A stretch of 59,958 bases of DNA from Bacteroidota bacterium (GCA_013298895.1 JAAFJM010000005.1:170229-230186), one strand, 5' to 3'; positions 33,315-43,364 are shown, counted from the first letter of the stretch. Notes: generated by a model from the sequence alone, not told the origin. Program-made: numbers and translations.

Positions 33315-35393
33315 TTAAATGCTTCCGTTCCATTTTCTAATAAACCACTCCATGCTCAATAACAACAAAATAATAAAGAAAATCCATTTGTTATTGATTA
33401 ACTCATCTAGCTTTGAATTAGTATAACTAACTGCTTGAATATTTTCATTTGCAGTAATATTTTCTGATATTTTATCCATATTGGCATATGTGTAAAATTG
33501 GCCTTTGGTATCGTTTGCCAAGGTATTCAATAATTGATAATCAGCGCGCGTTTGGGTTAATTCAGCTTGCAATGCTTGTACTATAAAATTACCCGATTTT
33601 GTTTCTTTTTGATTAATGCTTTTAGCACTGTAAGTATAAGTTCCCACAGGCAATTGACCTAAATTAGCAGTATATGATTTATCCGTTTTACTAAAGCTGT
33701 AATCAAACTGTTTGCCTTGCGCATTTTTTATAATTAACGAAATGTCTTCAGTGTTTTGTAACTCATAACTTTGATTGTAAATCTGCGCATCAAAAACTAT
33801 GTTTTCGCCTTCATCAAATTTTTGTTTAATGGGTTTTACTTTAAAAAAACTTTTATCGGCTTTTAAAGCTATGGATTGAATAACCTTGGCTATTAAATCG
33901 CTGGTTATTACTTGCGAGTTGTTTTTATCAAAATCAAACAAACGCCATTTCCAAAATCCTTCACCCATTAAAAACGCCAAATTACTAGCATTGTCAATGC
34001 TTAACATAGGCTCGTTGGTTAACACATAACCAATTTGTTGTTTTAAAACCAACTGCGATTGTGCATTTAAACTGTATTTTCCATAAGCAACTTGCAAAGG
34101 AGGAAAATCTGCAATTTGTTTAGCTGTTGTTTCATCAAAATAAAGTGAACTGTTAGCTGCATTAAACCCTGCTGTGGCAGAAGTAGAAGTAATTTGTGGG
34201 GCGGAAAATTGCAAACTGTTTTGAAGTTGATTCAACTGCGCAAATCCTGTGCGATTGGTCAATACAAAAAAGCAAGGTGTTTTGCTATCTATCATGTATT
34301 TTACCAAAGGCATGGCTTCGTTCCTAAATCCAGGTAATTGATGGGCAATTACCACATCGTATTTTTTTATCAAATCATTGCTTGCTTCATTGAATAATAC
34401 AATGCTTGCTTCGTAATTTTGATTTTGATTGATAGCTTGTTTTAAAGCACTTAAATCAGGATGCGGACACAAGCCCACTATCAATATTTTTTGTTTCGAT
34501 TTGATTACTTCCACAAAAAAATCAAACTGATTATTTACATAACTAATTTCATTATTTTGTTTGGTAATAGTTACCGTAAAATGTTGTGAACCTTCTGTGC
34601 TAGTGGGTAGTTTGGCTTTTATGGTTTTAAAAAATGTTTTATTATCAATGGTAATATTTTGCTTAAAAACATTTTGTCCTTTATGGCTAATTTGAACCAA
34701 ACTAGGTTGATTCAAAAAATCGAAAGCAGCCAAATCAATTTCCACCTCAAACTCATTTCCAGCAAAAACTATTTGGTTATAACGTACATTTTTGATCAAT
34801 GCATCGCGCTGTTGATTGCTATCGCCTAATGCTACCGTATAAAAAGGAACTTTTAAGTTTTTAGCACTTTCAAGCGGACTATTTCCTTTGGTATAAATTC
34901 CATCGGTTGCCATTATTACTGCACCTAAATTTTGGTTGCTGTAGTTGTTTTCAATTTCATTGAGTACAGCTTCTAAATTACTTTGTTTTTGTTTAAAAGT
35001 TAAAGCATAATCAGGTTGAATTTCATTACCAAAAGCAATGGTTTTAACCTCGTAGTTATCTTTTAAATTATTGACCAACTGGTTAATTTTATTTTGCAAA
35101 TTGGCCTTGTATTCTGCACCAAATTTATTGGTAATAATAGATTCGCTATTATCGGCAGCTATTACTACTATTGGTTTTTTTACTTGCTTGTTGGTCGATT
35201 TAATTAATATCCCTAACAATAAAAAAAGTAACATAAAAACACTCAAAAAACGAAGTCCATTTAAACTCCATTTTATCCATTTGTTTTCAATATTTAAAGG
35301 ATTTTTATAATATAAAAACCACGATATACCCGCAGCCAAAGCAAGGCATAAAGGAATAAACCAAAGTGAAAATTCTGTGCTTAAATTGTACAA
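33315..35393 (-). CDS. VWA-domain-like membrane protein
   Basis: The 692-residue protein starts at TTG 35393. Two N-terminal membrane helices (about 9-27 and 48-66) precede a von Willebrand A-like region that begins IVVIAADNSESI, a MIDAS-type DxSxS variant, and includes GAVIMATDGIYTKG. A receiver-like middle (KILIVGLCPHPD) and a beta-sandwich precede a last helix (WIFFIILLLLSMEWFIRKW). This layout matches Bacteroidota BatA-like or 'glutamine amidotransferase-like' envelope proteins. The DNSES reading suggests partial MIDAS conservation. Function unknown. Confidence 0.75.
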   Translation of the reverse strand: MYNLSTEFSLWFIPLCLALAAGISWFLYYKNPLNIENKWIKWSLNGLRFLSVFMLLFLLLGILIKSTNKQVKKPIVVIAADNSESIITNKFGAEYKANLQNKINQLVNNLKDNYEVKTIAFGNEIQPDYALTFKQKQSNLEAVLNEIENNYSNQNLGAVIMATDGIYTKGNSPLESAKNLKVPFYTVALGDSNQQRDALIKNVRYNQIVFAGNEFEVEIDLAAFDFLNQPSLVQISHKGQNVFKQNITIDNKTFFKTIKAKLPTSTEGSQHFTVTITKQNNEISYVNNQFDFFVEVIKSKQKILIVGLCPHPDLSALKQAINQNQNYEASIVLFNEASNDLIKKYDVVIAHQLPGFRNEAMPLVKYMIDSKTPCFFVLTNRTGFAQLNQLQNSLQFSAPQITSTSATAGFNAANSSLYFDETTAKQIADFPPLQVAYGKYSLNAQSQLVLKQQIGYVLTNEPMLSIDNASNLAFLMGEGFWKWRLFDFDKNNSQVITSDLIAKVIQSIALKADKSFFKVKPIKQKFDEGENIVFDAQIYNQSYELQNTEDISLIIKNAQGKQFDYSFSKTDKSYTANLGQLPVGTYTYSAKSINQKETKSGNFIVQALQAELTQTRADYQLLNTLANDTKGQFYTYANMDKISENITANENIQAVSYTNSKLDELINNKWIFFIILLLLSMEWFIRKWNGSI

Positions 35394-35485
35394 TGTGTTA
35401 TTGAATTAATTTTAAGTCATTGCGAATGATAATTATTTGAAATATCAATTTGAAATGATAAGTGATGTTTATTTTAAAAAATTTG

Positions 35486-35546
35486 AACCACATAGACACC
35501 TAGAAAACATAGCTTAACACTATGTAACCTATGTAACTATGTGGTT
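35486..35546. repeat. intergenic inverted repeat (ACCACATAG type)
   Basis: AACCACATAG (35486-35495) and CTATGTGGTT (35537-35546) are perfect inverted copies, with ACATAG/CTATGT pairs inside. It resembles a dispersed Bacteroidota intergenic repeat I have seen in other genomes; copy number cannot be judged here. Confidence 0.5.
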
Positions 35547-35584
35547 TTAAAATTCATGAAAATAATTTGTTATGTATTATAAAA

Positions 35585-36331
35585 CTACATCACCATACCA
35601 CCGCAAACATTAATAGTTTGGCCGGTAATATAGGCTGAAAGTTCGCTTGCTAAAAATGCAACACAATTGGCTACATCTACTGTGCTTCCACCACGTTTTA
35701 AAGGAATTCCTTTAATCCATTCTGCTTTTACATCAGCATTTAAGGCATCAGTCATTTCGGTTTCAATAAAGCCTGGAGCAATCGCATTGCAACGGATATT
35801 GCGGCTTCCTAATTCCTTAGCTACCGATTTGGTAAAACCAATCATACCTGCTTTTGATGCAGCATAATTAGCTTGACCCGCATTGCCAGTAATTCCAACC
35901 ACCGAAGTAATATTGATAATAGAACCTTGTTTGGCTTTCATCATATATTTGGTAGCAGCTTTGGTCATGTTAAATGCCGATTTTAAGTTGGTGTCTAACA
36001 CTTCGTCCCATTGTGCTTCGCTCATGCGCATTAATAAGGTATCGCGGGTAATACCAGCATTGTTAACCAATACATCAATTTTACCAAATTCTTTTACTAC
36101 TTCGTCTACCAAAGTTTCGCTAGCAGCAAAATCGGCCGCATTACTTTGATATCCTTTTGCTTTAACGCCTAAAGCATTTAATTCTGCCTCAAAAGCATTG
36201 GCTTTTTCAACCGAACTAGCATAAGTAAAAGCTATATCTGCACCTAAATTAGCTAAATAAGTGGCTATTCCTTTGCCAATTCCACGACTAGCACCAGTAA
36301 TTAAAATTGTTTTGTTTTGTAATGTTAACAT
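35585..36331 (-). CDS. fabG: 3-oxoacyl-[ACP] reductase
   Basis: This short-chain dehydrogenase of 248 residues has the NADPH-binding TGASRGIGKGIA at about 11-22, NNAGITRD, the catalytic Ser in ITSVVG and YAASKAG with the Tyr-Lys pair. It ends ITGQTINVCGGMVM, the usual FabG C-terminus. It reduces 3-oxoacyl-ACP in fatty acid elongation. Several SDRs share this pattern, but length, TRDTLLMRMSEAQWDEV and the C-terminus favour FabG. A good promoter lies directly upstream. Confidence 0.92.
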   Translation of the reverse strand: MLTLQNKTILITGASRGIGKGIATYLANLGADIAFTYASSVEKANAFEAELNALGVKAKGYQSNAADFAASETLVDEVVKEFGKIDVLVNNAGITRDTLLMRMSEAQWDEVLDTNLKSAFNMTKAATKYMMKAKQGSIINITSVVGITGNAGQANYAASKAGMIGFTKSVAKELGSRNIRCNAIAPGFIETEMTDALNADVKAEWIKGIPLKRGGSTVDVANCVAFLASELSAYITGQTINVCGGMVM

Positions 36332-36357
36332 AAAAATGAGTTTCTATAAAAATTGAG

Positions 36358-36384
36358 CAAATATATTAAACTGTTTTAAAGCAA
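36358..36384 (-). promoter_or_regulatory. fabG promoter (TTG-N16-TATATTTG)
   Basis: On the minus strand TTG (36384-36382) is followed after 16 bases by TATATTTG (36365-36358), close to the Bacteroidota -33/-7 consensus. The fabG ATG is 26 bases further on. Confidence 0.55.
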
Positions 36385-36539
36385 TTTATAATTCATAAAA
36401 ATAGCTCCAGATGAAAACATAATACATTGAAATATTGAGCATTATAGTTTAATCTTTTCAATTCAAGAACTATTATCATATTAGTATAATTTTTTTTGAG
36501 TGGTTCTATTTGTTGTTTATTGTTTTTTATATTGCTGCC

Positions 36540-38207
36540 ATGATTTATTTAAAAAATATGCTTTCAAAAGTTAAAAGGTATAAATTAGTAATTGCATTTG
36601 CATTTTTAGGGCTTATTTCATTTAAAGCTACCGATACTTATTTTGAAATATCAAAAAATATGGACTTGTTTTCATCGGTTTTCAAAGAAATAAATACGTA
36701 TTATGTGGATGAAATAGATGCAGGTAAGTTAACCAAAAAAGCGATTGACGAAATGTTAAATACGCTTGACCCTTACACCAATTATATTAGCGAAGCTGAA
36801 GCCGAAGATTTCCGTTTTCAAATGACAGGTCAGTACGGTGGCGTAGGCGCACAAATTGGCATGAAAGGCGATTATGTAGTTATTACCGATCCTTACGAAG
36901 GTTATCCTGCACAAAAAGAAGGCTTATTGCCGGGCGATATTATAGTAGAAATAGAAGGTAAAAGCAGCAAAGGCAAAAGCACTTCCGAAGTTAGTAAATT
37001 ACTTAAAGGCCAAGCCGGTAGCAAAGTAAACATTACCATTAAACGCAATGAGGTTGAAATAAAAAAATCGATTTTACGCGAGGAAATTAAAGTGAAAAAT
37101 GTGCCTTATTATGGCATGGTAAACAGCGAAACTGGGATTATTAAATTAACAGGCTTTACCAACGATGCAGGCAAAGAAGTGCGCGATGCTTTGTTGGAAT
37201 TAAAGAAAAATAACAATCTTAAAAATGTAATTTTAGACGTGCGTGGCAATCCGGGTGGTTTGTTACAAGAAGCAGTTAATATTGTAAACATATTTATTCC
37301 GCAAGGGCAAGAAGTAGTATTTACCAAAGGCAAAGTAAAAGAATGGGAAAAATCGTACAGAACTTTAAACCCAAGCACTGACGAAAATATTCCTTTAGTA
37401 GTTTTAACCAATCATGGTTCGGCTTCGGCTTCCGAAATTGTAAGTGGTAGCATTCAAGACCTAGATAGAGGAATTGTAATTGGGCAAAAAACTTTTGGAA
37501 AAGGTTTGGTTCAATCAACAAGGCCATTGAATTACAATGCCCAAATAAAAATTACTACAGCAAAATATTACACACCAAGTGGCAGATGCATTCAAGCATT
37601 AGATTATTCGCATAGAAACGAAGATGGCAGCGTAGGCAGTGTAGCTGATAGTTTGAAAAAAGCATTTAAAACCAAAATAGGCCGCAAGGTTTTAGATGGT
37701 GGCGGTGTGGACCCAGATATTAAAGTAGAACAAAAGCCATTATCAAAAATTGCTGAAAGTTTAATTTACAAACAACTTATTTTTGATTTTGCTACGCAAT
37801 TTAGAAACAAAAATTCGAGCATTGGCGATGCCAAATCGTTTAAACTAAAAGAAAGCGATTTTGCCGATTTTAAAGCATTTATAGCTAACAAAGATTATGC
37901 CTACAACACTGCAACTGAAACTGCCTTGCTTGAAGTAAAAAAGAAAGCTGAAGAAGAAAAATACTTTGACGCTATAAAAACACAATACGAGGCCATGAAA
38001 CAAAGTGTTAACCACGATAAAGCGGCCGATATTGAAAAAAATAAAACCGAAATAATTGAGCTTTTAGAAGAGGAAATAGTGAGAAGGTATTTTTATCAAA
38101 AAGGTAGAATTGAAGCAGGTTTTGATAACGACCAAGATGTGCAAGAGGCCTTAAAAGTATTTGCAGATAAGCAGCGCTACAACCAAATTTTAACTACTAT
38201 AAAATAA
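36540..38207 (+). CDS. S41 family C-terminal processing peptidase
   Basis: From ATG 36540 the protein has 555 residues (ATG 36558 is also possible). An N-terminal membrane anchor precedes a PDZ domain at about 85-160 (YGGVGAQIGMKGDYVVI) and the S41 protease core. The Ser in GSASASE is S296 and the Lys in TFGKG is K321, the 25-residue spacing of tail-specific proteases. A helical C-terminal extension follows. CtpA-type enzymes trim or degrade periplasmic proteins. It is followed by 19 bp and then a TSUP transporter gene. Confidence 0.93.
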   Translation: MIYLKNMLSKVKRYKLVIAFAFLGLISFKATDTYFEISKNMDLFSSVFKEINTYYVDEIDAGKLTKKAIDEMLNTLDPYTNYISEAEAEDFRFQMTGQYGGVGAQIGMKGDYVVITDPYEGYPAQKEGLLPGDIIVEIEGKSSKGKSTSEVSKLLKGQAGSKVNITIKRNEVEIKKSILREEIKVKNVPYYGMVNSETGIIKLTGFTNDAGKEVRDALLELKKNNNLKNVILDVRGNPGGLLQEAVNIVNIFIPQGQEVVFTKGKVKEWEKSYRTLNPSTDENIPLVVLTNHGSASASEIVSGSIQDLDRGIVIGQKTFGKGLVQSTRPLNYNAQIKITTAKYYTPSGRCIQALDYSHRNEDGSVGSVADSLKKAFKTKIGRKVLDGGGVDPDIKVEQKPLSKIAESLIYKQLIFDFATQFRNKNSSIGDAKSFKLKESDFADFKAFIANKDYAYNTATETALLEVKKKAEEEKYFDAIKTQYEAMKQSVNHDKAADIEKNKTEIIELLEEEIVRRYFYQKGRIEAGFDNDQDVQEALKVFADKQRYNQILTTIK

Positions 38208-38226
38208 CATTTAATTACTTTCAAAA

Positions 38227-39063
38227 ATGTTATCAATTACAGATTTTATCATTCTATTTTTATTTGGATCTTTAGGTGGTTTTATGTCAGGATTTTTAGG
38301 AATTGGTGGCGGCATTATTTATGTACCCATTCTTGATTATTTTCTTTCAAAATATTTTGGTACAAGCAATGAATTGGTAAAAGCAGTCTTAGCCAATTCA
38401 TTATTTATCATCATATTTTCGGCAGCAGTAGCCAGTTATAAGCAATTTAAAATGGGCAATTTCTTTTTTAAAGAAACCCTACAAACCATGTTGCCTGGAA
38501 TAGTAAGTGTAATAGTTTTACATACTTTAATAAACAATGGAACATGGTATAGCCGCAGTGTATTTTTATATTTTTTCCTTACCATGTTAATTTTTGTAGT
38601 GGTAAAAATGTTTATGCCAAAACCAAAAGTGGAAGCTATTAAAGAAGCAAAAACAAACAATTACAAATACAATATTACAGGAGCATTCGCGGGTATTGTA
38701 ACAGCTATGTCGGGCTTAGGAGGCGGAGTTATTATGACTCCCGTTTTTACAGAATGGATAAAGCTAGATATTAAAAAAGCGAGTGCCATTTCTACAGGTG
38801 TTATATTTGGTTTTGCCATTGTAATTGGCATTTTAAACTTAAACGCCAAACCCCAAACTTATATAAGCAATTGGCAATTTGGATACATATTTTTACCCAT
38901 TGCCTTGCCGTTAATAGCAGGTACTTTTCTTTTTGCCCAATTAGGAGTTAAAACTGCTCAAAAATCAAAATCACAAACCATCAGAATTACGTTTGCGAGT
39001 TTCGCATCCATTATTTTAATAAAAGTTATCTATGAAATACTTTGTCTCAATTCTATTATTTAG
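38227..39063 (+). CDS. TSUP family (TauE/SafE) membrane transporter
   Basis: The 278-residue protein has about eight hydrophobic segments in two homologous halves. Each half begins with a Gly-rich signature: GGFMSGFLGIGGGIIYVPIL (about 18-37) and GIVTAMSGLGGGVIMTPVF (about 154-172). This is the DUF81/TauE family, linked to export or uptake of sulfite, sulfoacetate or related anions. The actual substrate cannot be read. Its last 32 bp overlap the M28 peptidase gene, and it follows the S41 peptidase by 19 bp. Confidence 0.88.
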   Translation: MLSITDFIILFLFGSLGGFMSGFLGIGGGIIYVPILDYFLSKYFGTSNELVKAVLANSLFIIIFSAAVASYKQFKMGNFFFKETLQTMLPGIVSVIVLHTLINNGTWYSRSVFLYFFLTMLIFVVVKMFMPKPKVEAIKEAKTNNYKYNITGAFAGIVTAMSGLGGGVIMTPVFTEWIKLDIKKASAISTGVIFGFAIVIGILNLNAKPQTYISNWQFGYIFLPIALPLIAGTFLFAQLGVKTAQKSKSQTIRITFASFASIILIKVIYEILCLNSII

Positions 39064-40708
39064 TGCATTCGGCAATGTTTTTGCCCAAAAAATTATCAAA
39101 TCGGATGAGGATATTATCAACTCGCTTGAGCAAAATTTGAGCTATTTGGCCAGCGATAGACTAGCAGGCAGACTAATGGGTAGCCATGGTGAAAAACTAG
39201 CCTATGAGTTTTTAATTGATAATTTTCAATCGTTGGGTTTAATAGGAAAAGGCAATGATGGAAGCTTTTTACAAGCATTTACTTTAAATAAATTATCGTT
39301 CAATAATGTTTCGTTTGCCATGAGCAAAAAGAGCTTTGAACTAACTTTAAGTGGTATAAATCCTACCAATTTTTACCCATTAAGTCAAAGTAATGTGGGT
39401 AAAGTAAAAGGTAAAACCATTTGGTTAGGAGCAGGCAATCATGCTGATTATGTAAATAAAAAAAGCTTAGATGGCAAAATATTGGTTTACAAATTGGCTG
39501 ACCCAAATAGCGAAAACAATAAGGTAAGTTTAGAGAATAAAATAGATACAGCCATAGCTTTAGGGGCCAAAGCAGTAATTATTATTAACCAACATCAAGA
39601 AGTGCTAGAGCCTGATTTTAAGCCATTTTTCAAGGCTAATTTTTATAAAATTCCGGTTTATTTTTTATCGCATTTAAACAAACTAGATACACTTAACTTT
39701 GATAATGCTTCGGTTGAATTAAATATTGATACCATCACCAGAACGTTAACTGGCCATAATGTAATTGCATTTTTAAACAATAAAGCACCGCAAACAGTAG
39801 TAATTGGTGCTCATTACGACCATTTGGGGTATAACGAGTTAGGAGGTTCAACTTACCGCAAAACCGAAAACGAAAAACCACAAATTCATAATGGAGCTGA
39901 TGACAATGCCAGTGGAACTGCTGCATTGATTGAATTAGCCGAAATTATAAAAAAAGCCCATTTAAGTAAATATAATTATTTATTCATTGCCTTTAGTGGC
40001 GAGGAAGAAGGCCTTTTAGGTTCTAACTATTTTTGCAAACATCCAACGGTTGATAGCACTAAAATTAATTACATGATTAACATGGATATGCTTGGCAGAT
40101 TGGATAGTACTAAAAATACTTTTGCCATTGATGGTGTGGGTACTTCGCCAACTTGGAACACTGCTTTAGCTAAAATAAATATTGATGGAATAAAACCCAA
40201 AACATCAGAAAGTGGCGTTGGTGCTAGCGATCATACTTCGTTTTACAATATTGGTGTACCTGTACTTCACTTTTTTACTGGCACACATTACGATTATCAC
40301 AAACCAAGTGATGACGACCACCTAATAAATTATAAAGGCGAATTAGCTGTTTTAAAATACATTTATAACCTAATTTATAATTTAGAGGAAGAACCAAAAC
40401 TGGTATTTACCAAAACCAAAGATACTCATTCAACAACTGGCGGGGGGGCTGGTTTTAAAGTTACTTTGGGCATTATGCCCGATTATTTACACGAAGGGAA
40501 AGGAGTTAAAATTGATGGCGTTACTGAAGGGAAACCTGCTTCATTAGCTGGCTTAAAACGTGGTGATTTATTGATAAAGCTTGGAGCAGATGAAGTTGCA
40601 GACATGCAAGCCTACATGAAATGTTTGGGCAAATACAATAAAGGTGATAAAGTAAAAGGTTTAGTAGTTAGAGATGGAAATGAAATGGAAGTAAATATTA
40701 CCTTTTAA
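39032..40708 (+). CDS. M28 family zinc aminopeptidase with PA and PDZ domains
   Basis: The 558-residue exported protein has a signal peptide (MKYFVSILLFSAFGNVFAQ), a PA-like insert at about 90-230 and the M28 core with H261 and D263 (GAHYDHLG). Further on are ADDNASGTAALIEL (D about 290-291), FSGEEEGLLGS, and INMDMLGRL, and THYDYHKPSDD supplies the last His. A PDZ domain covers about 480-556 (GLKRGDLLIKLGADEV). It likely digests peptides in the periplasm or outside. It overlaps the transporter gene by 32 bp. Confidence 0.92.
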   Translation: MKYFVSILLFSAFGNVFAQKIIKSDEDIINSLEQNLSYLASDRLAGRLMGSHGEKLAYEFLIDNFQSLGLIGKGNDGSFLQAFTLNKLSFNNVSFAMSKKSFELTLSGINPTNFYPLSQSNVGKVKGKTIWLGAGNHADYVNKKSLDGKILVYKLADPNSENNKVSLENKIDTAIALGAKAVIIINQHQEVLEPDFKPFFKANFYKIPVYFLSHLNKLDTLNFDNASVELNIDTITRTLTGHNVIAFLNNKAPQTVVIGAHYDHLGYNELGGSTYRKTENEKPQIHNGADDNASGTAALIELAEIIKKAHLSKYNYLFIAFSGEEEGLLGSNYFCKHPTVDSTKINYMINMDMLGRLDSTKNTFAIDGVGTSPTWNTALAKINIDGIKPKTSESGVGASDHTSFYNIGVPVLHFFTGTHYDYHKPSDDDHLINYKGELAVLKYIYNLIYNLEEEPKLVFTKTKDTHSTTGGGAGFKVTLGIMPDYLHEGKGVKIDGVTEGKPASLAGLKRGDLLIKLGADEVADMQAYMKCLGKYNKGDKVKGLVVRDGNEMEVNITF

Positions 40709-40882
40709 GAATTAATATAGTTATAAACTACGCAACTAACCTTTATATACATAACTAAATTTTTTTACTTGTTATTTAACTTTAGACCTAAAAGTAAAAG
40801 GACTTAAAAAATCAACCAAATATCAACACGCTTTTAAGTGTCTAATAAAATACTCACATTGCAGCCAACTAATTGAATAAAA

Positions 40883-42250
40883 ATGAGTAAAATTTTAATT
40901 ATTGATGATGAAAAGGCTATTCGCAATACACTTAGAGAAATACTAGAATATGAAAGCTACCAAGTTGATGAAGCTAGTAACGGAGAAGAGGGTTTAGAAA
41001 AACTAGAAGTAGGTGAGTATGCAGCTGTACTTTGTGATATAAAAATGCCTAAAATGGACGGCATAGAAGTTCTTACTCGAGCTCAGGAAATGGATGATGA
41101 TATTCCATTTATAATGATTTCGGGAAATGGGACTATCGAAACAGCAGTTGAAGCTACAAAAAAAGGCGCATACGATTTTATTTCAAAACCACCTGATTTG
41201 AATCGTTTATTAATTACACTTCGTAATGCCATTGATAAAAAGTCGTTAACTGTTGAAACAAAGGTTTTGCGCAGAAAAGTAACGAAAACTCGCGAAATTA
41301 TTGGCGACAGCCCTGCAATTCAAAACATTATGAGTACTATTGATAAAGTAGCACCTACTGATGCAAGAGTGTTAATTACAGGCGAAAACGGCACTGGTAA
41401 AGAATTGGTAGCTAGATGGATTCATGAAAAAAGCAACCGAGCTAAAAATATGCTTGTAGAGGTTAATTGTGCTGCAATTCCAACAGAGTTAATTGAATCA
41501 GAGTTATTTGGACACGAAAAGGGAGCATTCACATCGGCTATTAAACAGCGAATAGGCAAATTTGAGCAAGCTAATGGTGGCACATTGTTTTTAGATGAAA
41601 TAGGTGATATGAGTTTGGCTGCACAAGCTAAAGTGTTACGCGCATTGCAAGAAGGAAAAATAACTCGTGTTGGTGGCGATAAAGATATAGATGTAGATGT
41701 AAGAGTTGTTGCAGCTACTAATAAAAATTTATTACAAGAAATTGAACGCGGTAATTTTCGTATGGATTTATATCACCGATTAAGTGTAATTTTAATTCAT
41801 GTACCATCACTAAACGACAGGAAAGAAGACATTCCTAATTTAGCCGAAAAGTTTATAAAAGAAGTTTGCGAAGACAATAATTTTCCTAGAAAAATGTTTT
41901 TACCACAGGCCTTAGATGAACTCAAAAAATTAGATTATTATGGTAATATTCGTGAATTGCGAAATGTGGTTGAACGTCTAGTTATTTTAGGCCAACAACG
42001 TATTACTATTGAAGATGTAAAAAAATTTGCTAGTCCATTAAGTGCGCGTGAAGAAGAGAAAAATATTTATGAACGCTTCAGTACTTTGCAAGATTTTAAG
42101 GAATATGTAGAGCGCATTTTTATTGAGGAAAAGCTAAAGAAAAATGGTTGGAATGTGGCTAAAACAGCCCTAGAAATTGATATACAACGTAGTCATTTAT
42201 ATAACAAAATAGAAAAATATACACTTAAACGGGGTGAATATATTGACTAG
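40883..42250 (+). CDS. sigma-54-dependent response regulator (NtrC family)
   Basis: The 455-residue protein has a receiver domain (D8, D9, phospho-acceptor D52 in LCDIKMPKMDG), an AAA+ domain with Walker A GENGTGKE at 167 and Walker B LFLDEIGDM. A Fis-type HTH closes it (WNVAKTALEIDIQRSHLYNK). The sigma-54 contact loop reads GAFTSA rather than the usual GAFTGA at about 214. It activates sigma-54 promoters on phosphorylation. No histidine kinase is nearby, so it is an orphan here. The target genes are unknown. Confidence 0.94.
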   Translation: MSKILIIDDEKAIRNTLREILEYESYQVDEASNGEEGLEKLEVGEYAAVLCDIKMPKMDGIEVLTRAQEMDDDIPFIMISGNGTIETAVEATKKGAYDFISKPPDLNRLLITLRNAIDKKSLTVETKVLRRKVTKTREIIGDSPAIQNIMSTIDKVAPTDARVLITGENGTGKELVARWIHEKSNRAKNMLVEVNCAAIPTELIESELFGHEKGAFTSAIKQRIGKFEQANGGTLFLDEIGDMSLAAQAKVLRALQEGKITRVGGDKDIDVDVRVVAATNKNLLQEIERGNFRMDLYHRLSVILIHVPSLNDRKEDIPNLAEKFIKEVCEDNNFPRKMFLPQALDELKKLDYYGNIRELRNVVERLVILGQQRITIEDVKKFASPLSAREEEKNIYERFSTLQDFKEYVERIFIEEKLKKNGWNVAKTALEIDIQRSHLYNKIEKYTLKRGEYID

Positions 42251-42253
42251 TTT

Positions 42254-42303
42254 AAAAGAGGATAAAAAAAGAGGTTTTATAACCTCTTTTTTTATCCTCT
42301 TTT
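42254..42303. terminator. bidirectional terminator with a perfect 23-base stem
   Basis: Arms at 42254-42276 and 42281-42303 are exact reverse complements around TTAT. Both sides are rich in A and T runs. It lies between the convergent response-regulator and menC genes. Confidence 0.85.
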
Positions 42304-42311
42304 ACAGGTTA

Positions 42312-43364
42312 TTAATTATTTATTTCATTGCCAAACAAATCTAAATCCCATTGTTTTTGTAAGTCATAACTTATAAATCCATTGCTTACAGTAAGCGGGC
42401 TATCAATATTATTTTTATATAAACTTCCTGTTCCCAAACCTTGCGGCATTTCAGTATTTAGGCTACTACAAAACTGGGCAATTGCATTTAAACCAATATT
42501 ACTTTCTAAGGCTGAAGTAACCCACCACCCAATTCCTAATTCATTGGCCTTTTCTATAAAAAAACTACTATTAACCAAACCGCCTAATAAGGTAGGTTTT
42601 ATAATGATATAATGTGGTTTTATAAATTGTAATAGTGGTTTAACTTGTGCTTTGCTCAAACCAATTAATTCTTCATCTAATGCAATTTTTATAGGCGATT
42701 TAGCACACACTTCTTGCATCATTTCTGGTTGCTTTGTTTTAATTGGCTGCTCTATACTATGGAGGTCAAAACGCTTTAATTCTTTTAGTTTTTCAAATAC
42801 ATCAAAATTACCAAAAGCGCCATTTGCATCAACTCTAATTTCCAATTTAAAAGCATTGTATCTTTTCCTAATTCTTTCAAGTAATCTGCATTCTGCATCA
42901 AAATCCAAAGCGCCAATTTTAAATTTTATACAATTAAAACCTGCTTCTACTTTCTGAAAAGCTTCCGTTTCCATTTCATCTATTTGGTTCATCCAAACCA
43001 AACCGTTTATGGAAATAGGTTTATTTGTTATAAAACCGTTCTCACAAATTTTACGAGAGCCGCCATATTTTAAATCCGACAAAGCTGTTTCTATACCAAA
43101 TTGAATAGAAGGCCAAGGTTCTAAATCAACCTGAAGAGTATTGAATCCATTATTTAACTGAGTCAAAATTAAATTTAAGTGGTTTTCAAAATCATCAACT
43201 GCATCAATACTCAAGCCTATTAATGGAGCGGCTTCGCCAATACCCATTTTTAAGCCATCTTTCTCTTTTTTAATTATGTAATAAACCGTATGTGTTTGCA
43301 TACTACCGCGGCTTGTATTTGCAGGCTTATTAAATTTTAAAACATGTTTTTTATAACTGAACAT
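42312..43364 (-). CDS. menC: o-succinylbenzoate synthase (enolase superfamily)
   Basis: The protein of 350 residues is an enolase-superfamily enzyme with KFK at K147-K149, metal ligands D179 (RVDANG), E205 (SIEQP) and D230 (ALDEE), and K256 (IIKPT). This layout fits MenC, which dehydrates SHCHC to o-succinylbenzoate for menaquinone. Related N-succinylamino acid racemases and dipeptide epimerases share it, so the name is likely but not certain. No other men gene is in the window. No signal peptide is present. Confidence 0.78.
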   Translation of the reverse strand: MFSYKKHVLKFNKPANTSRGSMQTHTVYYIIKKEKDGLKMGIGEAAPLIGLSIDAVDDFENHLNLILTQLNNGFNTLQVDLEPWPSIQFGIETALSDLKYGGSRKICENGFITNKPISINGLVWMNQIDEMETEAFQKVEAGFNCIKFKIGALDFDAECRLLERIRKRYNAFKLEIRVDANGAFGNFDVFEKLKELKRFDLHSIEQPIKTKQPEMMQEVCAKSPIKIALDEELIGLSKAQVKPLLQFIKPHYIIIKPTLLGGLVNSSFFIEKANELGIGWWVTSALESNIGLNAIAQFCSSLNTEMPQGLGTGSLYKNNIDSPLTVSNGFISYDLQKQWDLDLFGNEINN

